NCBI GenBank assembly: GCA_017391465.1
Contig: JAFOYH010000037.1
Span: forward strand, 1 to 62,635
DNA from: Lachnospiraceae bacterium
GTDB lineage: Bacteria; Bacillota_A; Clostridia; Lachnospirales; Lachnospiraceae
DNA: 62,635 nt
Direction of reading: 5' to 3'
The translations under genes and the position numbers were made by a program. The notes below the pieces were generated by a model. That model did no database searches and had not been told where the DNA came from. It worked only from the letters and a program-made list of their open reading frames with translations. The stretch's first letter is position 1. Each line of letters starts with the position of its first letter. Positions 17,122-25,940 of this stretch are shown here, piece after piece.

Positions 17122-17149
17122 TTGCGAAATTTCTATTGCGAAATTTCTA
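17122..17149. repeat. tandem 14-bp direct repeat
   Basis: Two perfect head-to-tail copies of TTGCGAAATTTCTA, about 160 bp upstream of the lldP -35 and just past the tRNA terminator. Confidence 0.7.
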
Positions 17150-17154
17150 TAAAG

Positions 17155-17187
17155 CAAAAAAGCTGCTATGTTTTCACATAACAGCTT
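17155..17187 (-). terminator. terminator of the tRNA-Phe/Gly/Gly transcript
   Basis: An eleven-pair stem AAGCTGTTATG / CATAGCAGCTT (one G-U pair) plus T run on the minus strand, twelve bases after the last tRNA. Confidence 0.85.
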
Positions 17188-17198
17188 CTAAAAAGAAA

Positions 17199-17270
17199 AG
17201 CGCGAGACGGGATTCGAACCCGCGACCCTCGCCTTGGCAAGGCGATACTCCACCACTGAGCCACTCGCGC
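17199..17270 (-). tRNA. tRNA-Gly (anticodon GCC)
   Basis: 72 nt on the minus strand with acceptor GCGCGAG/CTCGCGC, an anticodon loop TTGCCAA and T-loop GGTTCGAATCC; discriminator U. It is the last of three tRNAs in one transcript and CCA is not encoded. Confidence 0.95.
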
Positions 17271-17294
17271 ATATATATAATATTCAGTTATCCA

Positions 17295-17365
17295 AGCGGG
17301 TGATGGGAATCGAACCCACGTATCCAGCTTGGAAGGCTGGTGTTCTACCATTGAACTACACCCGC
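17295..17365 (-). tRNA. tRNA-Gly (anticodon TCC)
   Basis: 71 nt on the minus strand with acceptor GCGGGTG/CACCCGC, an anticodon loop CTTCCAA and T-loop GGTTCGATTCC. CCA is not encoded. Confidence 0.95.
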
Positions 17366-17366
17366 G

Positions 17367-17439
17367 TGCCCAGAGCCGGAATCGAACCAGCGACACAGGG
17401 ATTTTCAGTCCCTTGCTCTACCGACTGAGCTATCTGGGC
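17367..17439 (-). tRNA. tRNA-Phe (anticodon GAA)
   Basis: 73 nt on the minus strand with acceptor GCCCAGA/TCTGGGC, an anticodon loop CTGAAAA and T-loop GGTTCGATTCC. First tRNA of the cluster, one base from tRNA-Gly(TCC). Confidence 0.95.
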
Positions 17440-17464
17440 TGATTGCCTCAACAGCAACGTAGTT

Positions 17465-17493
17465 ATAATATCATTAATCCTTTATTCTGTCAA
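17465..17493 (-). promoter_or_regulatory. promoter of the tRNA-Phe/Gly/Gly cluster
   Basis: -35 TTGACA (17488-17493), a 17-bp spacer and -10 TATTAT (17465-17470) on the minus strand. Confidence 0.8.
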
Positions 17494-17603
17494 GCAATTA
17501 TTTTTATTTTTTATATTATTTTTTTAATTTGAATTTTTATCGCTTCACCAGCATATGTACGCCGTCAGTTATACACTGACAGCATGACGATTTGTCTTAA
17601 ATT

Positions 17604-19682
17604 TTACGCCAAATGAATAATTAACAAGTTATCCCCCGCCTGAATTTTGCCTGTTTGAAGCAATTCGACAGAAGATTCCGGACTAAGCTCTCCAAATACA
17701 ATCGGCGACTCCAATGATGGTGCATTTTTCCTGACATATTCCAGATCCACATGCATCATTCGATCTCCTTTTCGAACACAATCCCCTTCTTTAACAAACA
17801 CCTCAAAACCCTGACCTTTCAAAGATACTGTATCAAGGCCAACATGAATTAAAAGTGTCACACCTTCATCCGTTCGAATCCCCAAAGCATGTTTTGTATC
17901 AAACACAAAACTCACTTCGCCATCCACCGGAGCCAAAATATCTGGTTCCGTCAACTCGACATAAGCACCTTTTCCCATCATACCACCGGCAAAAGCAGGA
18001 TCCGAAATTTCCCGAATTGGTCCACATTTTCCTGTATAAGGACTTGCAATAACTATTTCTTTCATTGTTTCTTCTGTGGGAATTTCCTCAGCCACCCGCT
18101 CCAGATAATCCTCAAGGTCTGATTTGATGACGGTTACTTTAGGTCCGTAAATAATCTGTACACCTTTGCCCTTCTGAATGACCCCCGACGCTCCCGTCGC
18201 TTTTAATATATCTTCCCGAACTTTACTTCCATCATGCACTGTACATCGAAGACGTGTCGCACAACAATCCACATCCGAAATATTTTTACGTCCTCCAAGA
18301 CCTTCACAGATTCTCCTCGGCACATCATCCATTTCCATAACAGGTGATTTTTCTATACTCCTCTTTTTTTCCAAATCGTTTCGATGATACAATTTCACTT
18401 CATCCGTCAGTTCCCGACCAGGTGTCTTAAGATCAAGTTTTCTTATTAATATAGAAAAAACAAAATAATACACGACGAAGTAAAAGATGCCCACAATTAC
18501 AACCCAAATCCAATTCGTCTTCGCATTTCCCTGCAAAATACCAAACAGAAACAAGTCAATGAGACCACCCGAAAACGTCATACCCACACCAACATTAAAT
18601 ATATGCATGAACATATAAGCCAAACCGGCAAATATACAATGGATTACATAAAGCAAAGGTGCCACAAATAAAAATGTAAATTCCAAGGGTTCTGTAATAC
18701 CTGTCAGCATGGACGTTAGAGCTGCTGATACCAAAAGGCCCTGAACTAATTTCCGTTTTTCCGGTTTTGCCGTTTTATACATGGCAAATGCCGCTCCTGG
18801 AAGTCCAAAAATCATTAGCGGAAACTTTCCTGACATAAATCGGGTTGCTGAAACGGCAAATCGCTCAACCGTCGGATCTGCCAACTGAGCAAAGAAAATA
18901 TTCTGCGCACCCTCTACCAGTCTGCCGCCAACTTCCAGGGTCCCGCCAACCGCCGTTTGCCAGAAAGGCAGATAAAAGACATGATGCAAACCAAAAGGAA
19001 TCAGCGCACGCTCCATCACACCATAAATCCATGTTCCAAAATAACCCGAGTTCAGCACAATATTACCCACACTATAAATGGCTCCCTGAATCGGCGGCCA
19101 TACATAATACATTAAAATGCCTATAAACGTAAATGTCAAAGCCGAAATAATCGGAACAAACCGTGTACCTCCGAAAAAGGATAACACCTGTGGCAATTCA
19201 ATACGATAAAAACGATTATGCAATGCGGCCACTCCCAGACCCACAATAATTCCGCCAAACACGCCCATTTGAAGCGATGTAATTCCCACTACAGATGTTG
19301 CCGCCCCCGCAAGCAGGCTGCCGGCACCACCATGAATGGTGATCATGGCACTTATGGAAGCATGCATAATAAAAAACGCCACCGCTGCAGAAAGGGCAGC
19401 CACCTCTTTTTCACGTCTGGCCATACCTATAGCAACACCAATAGCAAATAAAATTGGAAGATTGGCAAATACAATATCTCCCGCGTCCCGCATCACCGTA
19501 AAGACGGCATAGGGCAGTGTTCCTGGTCCCATAAAGCCAAACAAGCCATAAGTTCGAAGCATTGTTTCATTAGTCAGCGAACCACCTACACCAAGCAAAA
19601 GTCCCGCTACCGGAAGCAATGCTATGGGCAACATAAATGAACGTCCAATGCGCTGCAAAACGCCAAACACTTGATCTTTCAT
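17604..19682 (-). CDS. PTS glucose/maltose/N-acetylglucosamine-family transporter, fused EIICBA
   Basis: 692 aa with all three domains in order EIIC-EIIB-EIIA. The membrane EIIC part (1 to about 400) has GLPGAAFAMYKTAKPEKRK, GITEPLEFTFLFVAP and ends at KTPGRE. EIIB (about 440-530) carries the phospho-cysteine C474 in CATRLR. EIIA (about 550-692) carries the phospho-histidine H613 in LLIHVGLDTVSLKG. It imports and phosphorylates a hexose or disaccharide; the subfamily contains glucose, GlcNAc, maltose and alpha-glucoside carriers and I cannot choose. An amylase gene lies upstream beyond two tRNAs. AGGAGG precedes the ATG. No antiterminator target was recognised in its leader. Confidence 0.9.
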   Translation of the reverse strand: MKDQVFGVLQRIGRSFMLPIALLPVAGLLLGVGGSLTNETMLRTYGLFGFMGPGTLPYAVFTVMRDAGDIVFANLPILFAIGVAIGMARREKEVAALSAAVAFFIMHASISAMITIHGGAGSLLAGAATSVVGITSLQMGVFGGIIVGLGVAALHNRFYRIELPQVLSFFGGTRFVPIISALTFTFIGILMYYVWPPIQGAIYSVGNIVLNSGYFGTWIYGVMERALIPFGLHHVFYLPFWQTAVGGTLEVGGRLVEGAQNIFFAQLADPTVERFAVSATRFMSGKFPLMIFGLPGAAFAMYKTAKPEKRKLVQGLLVSAALTSMLTGITEPLEFTFLFVAPLLYVIHCIFAGLAYMFMHIFNVGVGMTFSGGLIDLFLFGILQGNAKTNWIWVVIVGIFYFVVYYFVFSILIRKLDLKTPGRELTDEVKLYHRNDLEKKRSIEKSPVMEMDDVPRRICEGLGGRKNISDVDCCATRLRCTVHDGSKVREDILKATGASGVIQKGKGVQIIYGPKVTVIKSDLEDYLERVAEEIPTEETMKEIVIASPYTGKCGPIREISDPAFAGGMMGKGAYVELTEPDILAPVDGEVSFVFDTKHALGIRTDEGVTLLIHVGLDTVSLKGQGFEVFVKEGDCVRKGDRMMHVDLEYVRKNAPSLESPIVFGELSPESSVELLQTGKIQAGDNLLIIHLA

Positions 19683-19807
19683 AATTATCCTCCTTGTTGT
19701 TATCTATTTTTAGCAGCAAGAAAGATTTTCATGCATAAAAAATACACATCAATAACATTACTTTTTATTCTACAGGTAATGATTCTGAATTTCCTATAAA
19801 AGAACAC

Positions 19808-19838
19808 AAAAAAAGAGAAGCAATCTGCTTCTCTTTTT
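19808..19838 (-). terminator. terminator of the tRNA-Tyr/Leu transcript
   Basis: A thirteen-pair AAAAAGAGAAGCA stem with a three-base loop and T run, two bases after tRNA-Leu. Confidence 0.9.
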
Positions 19839-19839
19839 G

Positions 19840-19925
19840 TGCCGGCGACCGGAATCGAACCGGTACGGGAGATTAGTCCCGCAGGATTTTAAGTCCTGTG
19901 CGTCTGCCAGTTCCGCCACGCCGGC
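19840..19925 (-). tRNA. tRNA-Leu (anticodon TAA)
   Basis: 86 nt class II tRNA on the minus strand with acceptor GCCGGCG/CGCCGGC, a long variable arm (GCGGGACTAATCTCCCGT) and anticodon loop CTTAAAA. Confidence 0.95.
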
Positions 19926-19929
19926 AGAG

Positions 19930-20011
19930 TGGATGGAGAAGGATTCGAACCTTCGAAGTCGTCGACAACAGATTTACAGTCTGCCCCCTTTGGCCACTCG
20001 GGAATCCATCC
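19930..20011 (-). tRNA. tRNA-Tyr (anticodon GTA)
   Basis: 82 nt class II tRNA on the minus strand with acceptor GGATGGA/TCCATCC, an anticodon loop CTGTAAA and a variable arm. It precedes tRNA-Leu by four bases. Confidence 0.95.
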
Positions 20012-20032
20012 ACGTTATCCTGACAATTTAAT

Positions 20033-20061
20033 AATTTAGCACAGTTTATATAAAATTGCAA
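20033..20061 (-). promoter_or_regulatory. promoter of the tRNA-Tyr/Leu pair
   Basis: -35 TTGCAA (20056-20061), a 17-bp spacer and -10 TAAATT (20033-20038) on the minus strand. Confidence 0.6.
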
Positions 20062-20094
20062 GTATTTTTAGATTGTATTTTCTGGAATTTATGC

Positions 20095-22203
20095 TTATTT
20101 TTTAGATTTATTCTTTGCTTTTAATAAAATCGAACTATAAGCAGGCATACTGATGTTGACACAGCCATGTTCTACTGGCCACATATCTTCCTCTAAATGA
20201 TACCCCGATTCACCAGTTGTTATCACACTGACCATCTCACAATCCCCACTAATACCCAGATTCCACACAGGTACCAGCAAGTTCTGTGTTTTTTTGTCAT
20301 TGTTTAATATAACAACCATTTGATCCTCACGGTCGAATCGACCATAAGCAAGCCACTGGTAACCGCCTTTAAGATATACATAAGAGCCTGTTTTTAACAC
20401 TTTATAATCTTTATGAATACGAATCATATCTCTATGAAATTCGATGAGATCTTTCCTCTCCTTACCCCAGGGATAAGTGCGTCGGTTATCCGGATCTGTC
20501 CATCCACAAACACCGGCTTCATCGCCATAATAAACGGTTGGTGCTCCCGGCCATGTCATCTGAACAAGCACAGCTTCTCGAAAAACACCATAATTCAAAT
20601 CTTCCGATGCTGCTTTTGCTCCCACAGTCGCAAGTCGTCCAACCTTACGGTTAGTGCGTGTAAGGAAACGGGAATGATCATGATTAGACAGTTCATTCAT
20701 GGCTACATAAAGCGATTCACTATGCATTGCATTCATGTGATACATCATAGCATCACGGAATGCATCGGAGTTTCCTAACATATCCTCACGATAATTGTCA
20801 CTGTGTTTTTCAAGTCCTGTCAGCATCCAGGTAAGCGGTTCCATAAATGCATCATAGTTCATGACGGTATCCCATTCATCTCCCTGAAGCCAAGGAGATG
20901 GATCACCGTAATGCTCTGCCAGAATAATCGCATCTGGATTTATACTTTTCACTGCTTTTCGGAAATCTTTCCAGAAACGATGATTGAATTCCTGAGATAA
21001 ACCAAGATCCGCTGCCACATCCAAACGCCATCCATCCACATTATATGGAGGCATAAGCCATTTCCGTGCAATACCCAAAATATAATTATACAACTCTTTC
21101 GAGCCTTCATAATTCAATTTTGGAAGGGTTGCATGATTCCACCAGCCCACATATTCTTCATTATCCGGCCAATGCTCTTCTTTGAACGAAAAAAAGGAAT
21201 GAAACGGACTGTCCTCACTCACAAATGCACCTTTCGGATAGGCTGGATTCTTATCGTAAATATGTTCACGATCCATCCATTTATTAAAGGAACCACAGTG
21301 ATTAAACACACCATCCAGGATCACTTTCATGCCACGGCGATGCACTTCTTCCACCAGTTGAGCAAAAAGCCGGTTACTTGCATCCAGATTCGCATGTTCC
21401 GTTACTCTGGAAATATATCGGCTTGCCTTTTCATTGGTCGTATCGCCCTCTTTAAGTAATTCTCCCTGGTCATACACAATCTTTCCATAATGTGGATCAA
21501 TGTGATCATAATCCTGAATATCATACTTATGATTCGATGGAGACACAAAAATCGGATTCATATAAATGACATCTACGCCAAGATCCTGAAGGTAATCCAA
21601 TTTATCCATAACTCCCTGGAGATCTCCACCATAAAAGCGTGAGACATCACTTGCCTCCGGCAATGCATCCCATTCTTTAACTTTTGTTGTATGTTTCTGG
21701 ATATAAATATATTCGTGATCTTCCACATCATTGGTCGAATCCCCATTATAAAATCGATCTACAAAAATCTGATAAAATACTGCACCCTTGGCCCAATCCG
21801 GTGTATGAAAATCAGGTATGAATTTAAAATCAAAGGAATGGTCATGATAATCCCTTGTGGCTTTCTTATTATAATAGAAAACACACTTCCCGGACTTTAC
21901 TTTGAAATAATAGGCACGAATCTCCTCTGGAACATCAAGTTCCACTTCATAGTAATCAAAAAGTCCTTCTGTTTCTGTTTTTTTCATAGTCACTTCATCA
22001 TTACCAAAGCACAAACGAACTTCATCCACATTATTCTTTCCAGTTCGAAAACGCAATGTCACTTTCTCATCTGTAACCTGCACATAATCTTTTGTGCCAT
22101 CTGCAAACAGGGCATCTTTTAATATAAAGGGTTTTAATCCTTTCATATATAATTGACGTTTATCAGCAATCGAACACTCTGCCTGATTCACAACAAATTC
22201 CAT
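20095..22203 (-). CDS. GH13 alpha-glucan hydrolase, neopullulanase/cyclomaltodextrinase type
   Basis: 702 aa. An N-terminal beta-sandwich of about 130 residues (CBM34-like) precedes a GH13 barrel that begins near WAKGAVFYQIFVDRFYNGD. Catalytic residues are visible: nucleophile D395 in DGWRLDVAAD, acid E430 in ILAEHYGD and the transition-state Asp D509 in LSNHD. Region I is DGVFNHCG. There is no signal peptide, so it acts in the cytoplasm on imported maltodextrins, cyclodextrins or pullulan fragments. The extra loop at about 240-275 is rich in charged residues. Its 370-base leader (22204-22573) contains overlapping hairpins; a maltose-type supply through the PTS gene downstream is possible but unproven. 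Confidence 0.9.
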   Translation of the reverse strand: MEFVVNQAECSIADKRQLYMKGLKPFILKDALFADGTKDYVQVTDEKVTLRFRTGKNNVDEVRLCFGNDEVTMKKTETEGLFDYYEVELDVPEEIRAYYFKVKSGKCVFYYNKKATRDYHDHSFDFKFIPDFHTPDWAKGAVFYQIFVDRFYNGDSTNDVEDHEYIYIQKHTTKVKEWDALPEASDVSRFYGGDLQGVMDKLDYLQDLGVDVIYMNPIFVSPSNHKYDIQDYDHIDPHYGKIVYDQGELLKEGDTTNEKASRYISRVTEHANLDASNRLFAQLVEEVHRRGMKVILDGVFNHCGSFNKWMDREHIYDKNPAYPKGAFVSEDSPFHSFFSFKEEHWPDNEEYVGWWNHATLPKLNYEGSKELYNYILGIARKWLMPPYNVDGWRLDVAADLGLSQEFNHRFWKDFRKAVKSINPDAIILAEHYGDPSPWLQGDEWDTVMNYDAFMEPLTWMLTGLEKHSDNYREDMLGNSDAFRDAMMYHMNAMHSESLYVAMNELSNHDHSRFLTRTNRKVGRLATVGAKAASEDLNYGVFREAVLVQMTWPGAPTVYYGDEAGVCGWTDPDNRRTYPWGKERKDLIEFHRDMIRIHKDYKVLKTGSYVYLKGGYQWLAYGRFDREDQMVVILNNDKKTQNLLVPVWNLGISGDCEMVSVITTGESGYHLEEDMWPVEHGCVNISMPAYSSILLKAKNKSKK

Positions 22204-22290
22204 AACGTTTTCTCCATTCGTTTCTTTGATATAGTAATATTATAAAGAAATTCGTATGCAAACTCAACCATAAAATACAAAATCCTTTAC

Positions 22291-22342
22291 GTTCTTTTTT
22301 CGCAAAACGAAAAAAGAACAGCCAACCGATAGCTGTTCTTTT
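22291..22342 (-). promoter_or_regulatory. two overlapping, mutually exclusive hairpins in the amylase leader
   Basis: Minus strand: hairpin B (22312-22342) pairs GAACAGC with GCTGTTC and is followed by six T, so it looks like a terminator. Hairpin A (22291-22319) is a perfect twelve-base repeat GTTCTTTTTTCG that uses the 3' arm and T run of B. The two cannot form together. A -10-like TATAAT lies upstream near 22415-22420 on the minus strand. Confidence 0.55.
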
Positions 22343-22532
22343 CAGGAGAAGGTATTTTTTGTTTCTTATGGGGTGTAACAAAAAACTATATAATGTATTG
22401 GGGGGTTTACGCTTTTATTATATCTCGACATTCTGAATAAATGTGACCAAACTTAACTAAAAATTAAATTCGTTTTTATGCAAACTGTTATTTCCCAAAC
22501 ACCACTTCGTCATTTTAACTTGTTAACACAGA

Positions 22533-22567
22533 AAAAGGCGAATTGATTTGTACAATTCGCCTTTTAA
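22533..22567 (-). terminator. terminator of ftsH
   Basis: A thirteen-base stem AAAAGGCGAATTG with a seven-base loop and T run, just after the ftsH stop. Confidence 0.85.
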
Positions 22568-22573
22568 TGACAT

Positions 22574-24406
22574 TTATTTTTGACATTCTTCGAATAAAGA
22601 TTCAAATTCTTCTTTTGTAACCTTTTCTTTTTCAAGAAGAAGTTTTGCACACGCTTCCAAAACATCCTGATGTTCAAGAATGATACGTTTTGCTTCTGCA
22701 TAACAATCATCCACAATACGTTTTACTTCCTGATCGATCACAGTCGCAATGCTTTCACTATAAGACTTCGTATGCGCAAGATCACGTCCGATAAATACTT
22801 CGTCACCTTCACCCTCATAATTAATCATACCAACGGCATCTGACATACCATATTCTGTAACCATGGCGCGCGCTGTACGTGTTGCAGACTTAATGTCAGC
22901 AGATGCACCTGTCGTAATATCATTAAAAATAATCTCTTCTGCAATACGACCGCCAAGAGATACCATTATATCCTGAAGCATACGACCTTTTGTATAAAAC
23001 ATCTGGTCTTTTTCCGGCAACGGCATGGTATAACCGGCTGCACCGACACCTGTTGGAATAATCGATACCGTATAGACTGGTCCCACATCCGGAAGTACAT
23101 GGAACAAAATAGCATGTCCGGCTTCATGATACGCTGTAATACGTTTTTCCTTATCCGAAATAACACGGCTCTTCTTTTCAGTACCAATGCCCACTTTGAC
23201 AAATGCTTTCTGAATATCCGCCTGAATGATATAGGCACGACGTTCTCTCGCCGCCATAATAGCCGCCTCGTTCATGAGGTTCTCAAGATCTGCACCGGTA
23301 AATCCTGCCGTTGTCTGTGCAATCTGGTCAAGATCCACATCATCACCCAATGGTTTTCCTTTTGTATGCACCTCTAAAATCTCACGACGACCCTTAATAT
23401 CCGGACGCCCAATACCTACTTTACGGTCAAATCGACCCGGACGAAGAATGGCCGGATCCAGAATATCCACACGGTTTGTCGCTGCCATGACGATAATACC
23501 CTGATTCACGCCAAAGCCGTCCATCTCAACCAACAACTGATTTAATGTCTGCTCTCGTTCATCATGGCCGCCACCCATACCTGTACCACGACGACGGGCA
23601 ACCGCATCAATTTCATCAATAAACACAATACATGGTGAATGTTTCTTAGCATCTTCAAACAAATCGCGCACACGGGATGCACCGACACCTACAAACATCT
23701 CAACAAAATCTGAACCGGAAATACTGAAAAACGGTACACCAGCTTCACCCGCAACGGCCTTTGCCAAAAGTGTTTTACCGGTTCCCGGAGGTCCTACAAG
23801 AATAACGCCTTTTGGAATACGGGCACCCAGGTCGGTGTATCTCTGTGGATTCTTCAGGAAATCCACAATTTCCTGTAATTCTTCTTTCTCCTCTTCCAAA
23901 CCGGCAACTTTTTTAAATGTCGTATTCTTTGCTGCCTCATCAGACATCTTCGCACGACTCTTTCCAAAATTGGCCATTTTCGCATTTGCACCGCCATTTT
24001 GACTGTGTACAAAAACAATAAACACCAACAAAATCACACCGGCAATAGTTAATGCACCGCCGTGTTTTTCCAACCAGGATTCCTCCTGCATATCAGCAAT
24101 ATACCAGTCAGCCACAGAAGTTCCTTCTTCTTGAAGAAGTTCCACAATCTCATTCACATCGACAACATTACATGTAGTTGTCGTATCATCCGACCACAAG
24201 ACTTCAATGCTTCCCGTTGGCACTTCATTATTTGGAACGATGACAATCTGTTTCATCTCATCTTTTCGATTGTCAATATCCATAACAAACTGATGATAAG
24301 AATATGGTTCCGCAGACATCAGCAACATGTCTTCCGAAAACATAAGCATCAGAGCAATTGCGATCAGAACAAAAGGCCAAAAGCCCATTCCTCTCTTTCT
24401 ATCCAA
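22574..24406 (-). CDS. ftsH: ATP-dependent zinc metalloprotease FtsH
   Basis: 610 aa. This membrane-anchored AAA+ protease degrades misfolded and regulatory membrane proteins. Membrane segments are at about 9-25 and 119-134 with an extracytoplasmic domain between. The AAA module has Walker A GPPGTGKT (205-212), Walker B FIDEID and the second-region RPGRFDR. The zinc protease motif HEAGH is at 427-431. It lies 26 bases after tilS. In many Firmicutes hpt sits between these two genes; here there is no room for it. A good terminator follows. Confidence 0.97.
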   Translation of the reverse strand: MDRKRGMGFWPFVLIAIALMLMFSEDMLLMSAEPYSYHQFVMDIDNRKDEMKQIVIVPNNEVPTGSIEVLWSDDTTTTCNVVDVNEIVELLQEEGTSVADWYIADMQEESWLEKHGGALTIAGVILLVFIVFVHSQNGGANAKMANFGKSRAKMSDEAAKNTTFKKVAGLEEEKEELQEIVDFLKNPQRYTDLGARIPKGVILVGPPGTGKTLLAKAVAGEAGVPFFSISGSDFVEMFVGVGASRVRDLFEDAKKHSPCIVFIDEIDAVARRRGTGMGGGHDEREQTLNQLLVEMDGFGVNQGIIVMAATNRVDILDPAILRPGRFDRKVGIGRPDIKGRREILEVHTKGKPLGDDVDLDQIAQTTAGFTGADLENLMNEAAIMAARERRAYIIQADIQKAFVKVGIGTEKKSRVISDKEKRITAYHEAGHAILFHVLPDVGPVYTVSIIPTGVGAAGYTMPLPEKDQMFYTKGRMLQDIMVSLGGRIAEEIIFNDITTGASADIKSATRTARAMVTEYGMSDAVGMINYEGEGDEVFIGRDLAHTKSYSESIATVIDQEVKRIVDDCYAEAKRIILEHQDVLEACAKLLLEKEKVTKEEFESLFEECQK

Positions 24407-24432
24407 TGTACATCCTCCTATTCGTAATCTGT

Positions 24433-25905
24433 TTACCCGGTACGAGCATCCGGGTATCTGCTTCTTTCTCTGTCAATCGTACGCCAGGTTTGTTCACTTT
24501 TATATGTTTCACACCTAACCTTGACAGCCAACACCCGCTGCGTCTCTGCAGACACCTTATAACTGTCACTGATCCGGTGACCAATAATCCACAATATATG
24601 ACTTCCATCTGCCAGCAAAAGCATTCGGTCCCGTTCCTCTCTTGGAATTTTTTCATCAATCATCCAACGTTTGAGAAGTTTCTTGTGTCCCTGACCATCT
24701 AAAGTGATATAATCCCCATTTTCACGGGTTCTTATCGACAGACTATTGCTTATTTTATCATAATCAAACCATTTCGTATACCGATTTATGGGAATTTCTT
24801 CCGTTTTAAATGATTCTTTTATCTCAAACTCCACCGTAAAATCTGCATCTGGAACAGGGTAAACTCCTGGGCCTGTCACATCTACCCATATTCCTTCTTC
24901 CAGACATTCTTCTCCCGGAAGTATCTTCCGAATGACAACCCCCTCATAGGTTCGAATGGCCTGGAGCTGATATGGCAAGGAGCAGCGTCGACCAACCGTT
25001 TTTCCAAAAAGACCTCGCACCATCTCAATGTGTTCTTTATCCACATCTTTCAGCTTCCCTGCAGCAACGTAAAAGGCACGTCGCAGAACCTCTCTTTGTA
25101 TCACCACATGAAGCTCCGCAAAGGACGCCCCATGTATGGCACACGTCGGCTGATCCCCAACCGTCACACAAGCATCGAAAGCCCGCTCGCCCTGTCTGTC
25201 CAGATAGTCCGAAACATCACTGAGCAGCCCCGCCATCTCCTGTATATGTTGTCCAGCCGCCAAATTAATATGCTCTTCCACATATGGAATAATCTGATGT
25301 CGAATCCTATTACGCGTATAGACATCCGTCAGATTTGTTTCATCCGTCCGCCATAAAATCTCTTTTTCCTGTAAATAGGCCTCTATATCCGCTCGGGTTG
25401 CGCAAAGCAACGGTCTTATAATATTATCTCTCACTGGTGGAATTCCCGTCAAACCTTTGAGTCCGGTTCCTCGAAACATATTGAACAATACAGTTTCACA
25501 GCTATCTTCCCTCTGATGGGCGACCGCAATACGCTCAGCCCCCACTTCTTTACGGACTTTCTCGAAGCATTGATATCTATAAAAACGTCCTGCCTCTTCT
25601 TCCGACATACCTTCTTTTCTGGCAAAGCGTTTTAAATCCACATGAAAACTGTAACATGGAATCTCGTGATTTCGACAAAAGTTTTCCACATAAGCCTGGT
25701 CCGCATCGGCTGCTTTTCCACGAATCCCGTGATTCACGTGGACCACCGCCAATGAAATATGAAAATATTCTGCAATCTCAGATAATATGGATAACAATCC
25801 CATAGAATCGGCACCACCGGACACGCCGACAACGATCTTCTGTCCATTTTCTACCATATGATGCTCCTGCATATACTCACTGACTCTTTCAACCAGACAA
25901 TTCAT
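24433..25905 (-). CDS. tilS: tRNA(Ile)-lysidine synthase
   Basis: 490 aa. It attaches lysine to C34 of the CAU-anticodon tRNA-Ile so that it reads AUA. The PP-loop SGGADS is at about 29-34, followed by [15 protein letters not shown] and the TilS substrate-binding and C-terminal domains ([28 protein letters not shown] region, read in parts). The start at 25905 is chosen because it has AAAGGAG eight bases upstream and does not overlap spoIIE; the frame could run to 25944. It is part of the conserved spoIIE-tilS-ftsH block. Confidence 0.93.
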   Translation of the reverse strand: MNCLVERVSEYMQEHHMVENGQKIVVGVSGGADSMGLLSILSEIAEYFHISLAVVHVNHGIRGKAADADQAYVENFCRNHEIPCYSFHVDLKRFARKEGMSEEEAGRFYRYQCFEKVRKEVGAERIAVAHQREDSCETVLFNMFRGTGLKGLTGIPPVRDNIIRPLLCATRADIEAYLQEKEILWRTDETNLTDVYTRNRIRHQIIPYVEEHINLAAGQHIQEMAGLLSDVSDYLDRQGERAFDACVTVGDQPTCAIHGASFAELHVVIQREVLRRAFYVAAGKLKDVDKEHIEMVRGLFGKTVGRRCSLPYQLQAIRTYEGVVIRKILPGEECLEEGIWVDVTGPGVYPVPDADFTVEFEIKESFKTEEIPINRYTKWFDYDKISNSLSIRTRENGDYITLDGQGHKKLLKRWMIDEKIPREERDRMLLLADGSHILWIIGHRISDSYKVSAETQRVLAVKVRCETYKSEQTWRTIDRERSRYPDARTG

Positions 25906-25940
25906 TCCATACGCTCCTTTTCTATATTCAGTCACAACCA

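Noticed and set aside
19683..19800. Antiterminator (RAT-type) leader of the PTS transporter gene
   Set aside because: No stable terminator hairpin with a conserved binding half was seen in the leader.
22163..22381. Open frame across the amylase start on the minus strand
   Set aside because: It covers AT-rich leader hairpins, has no ribosome site and odd composition.
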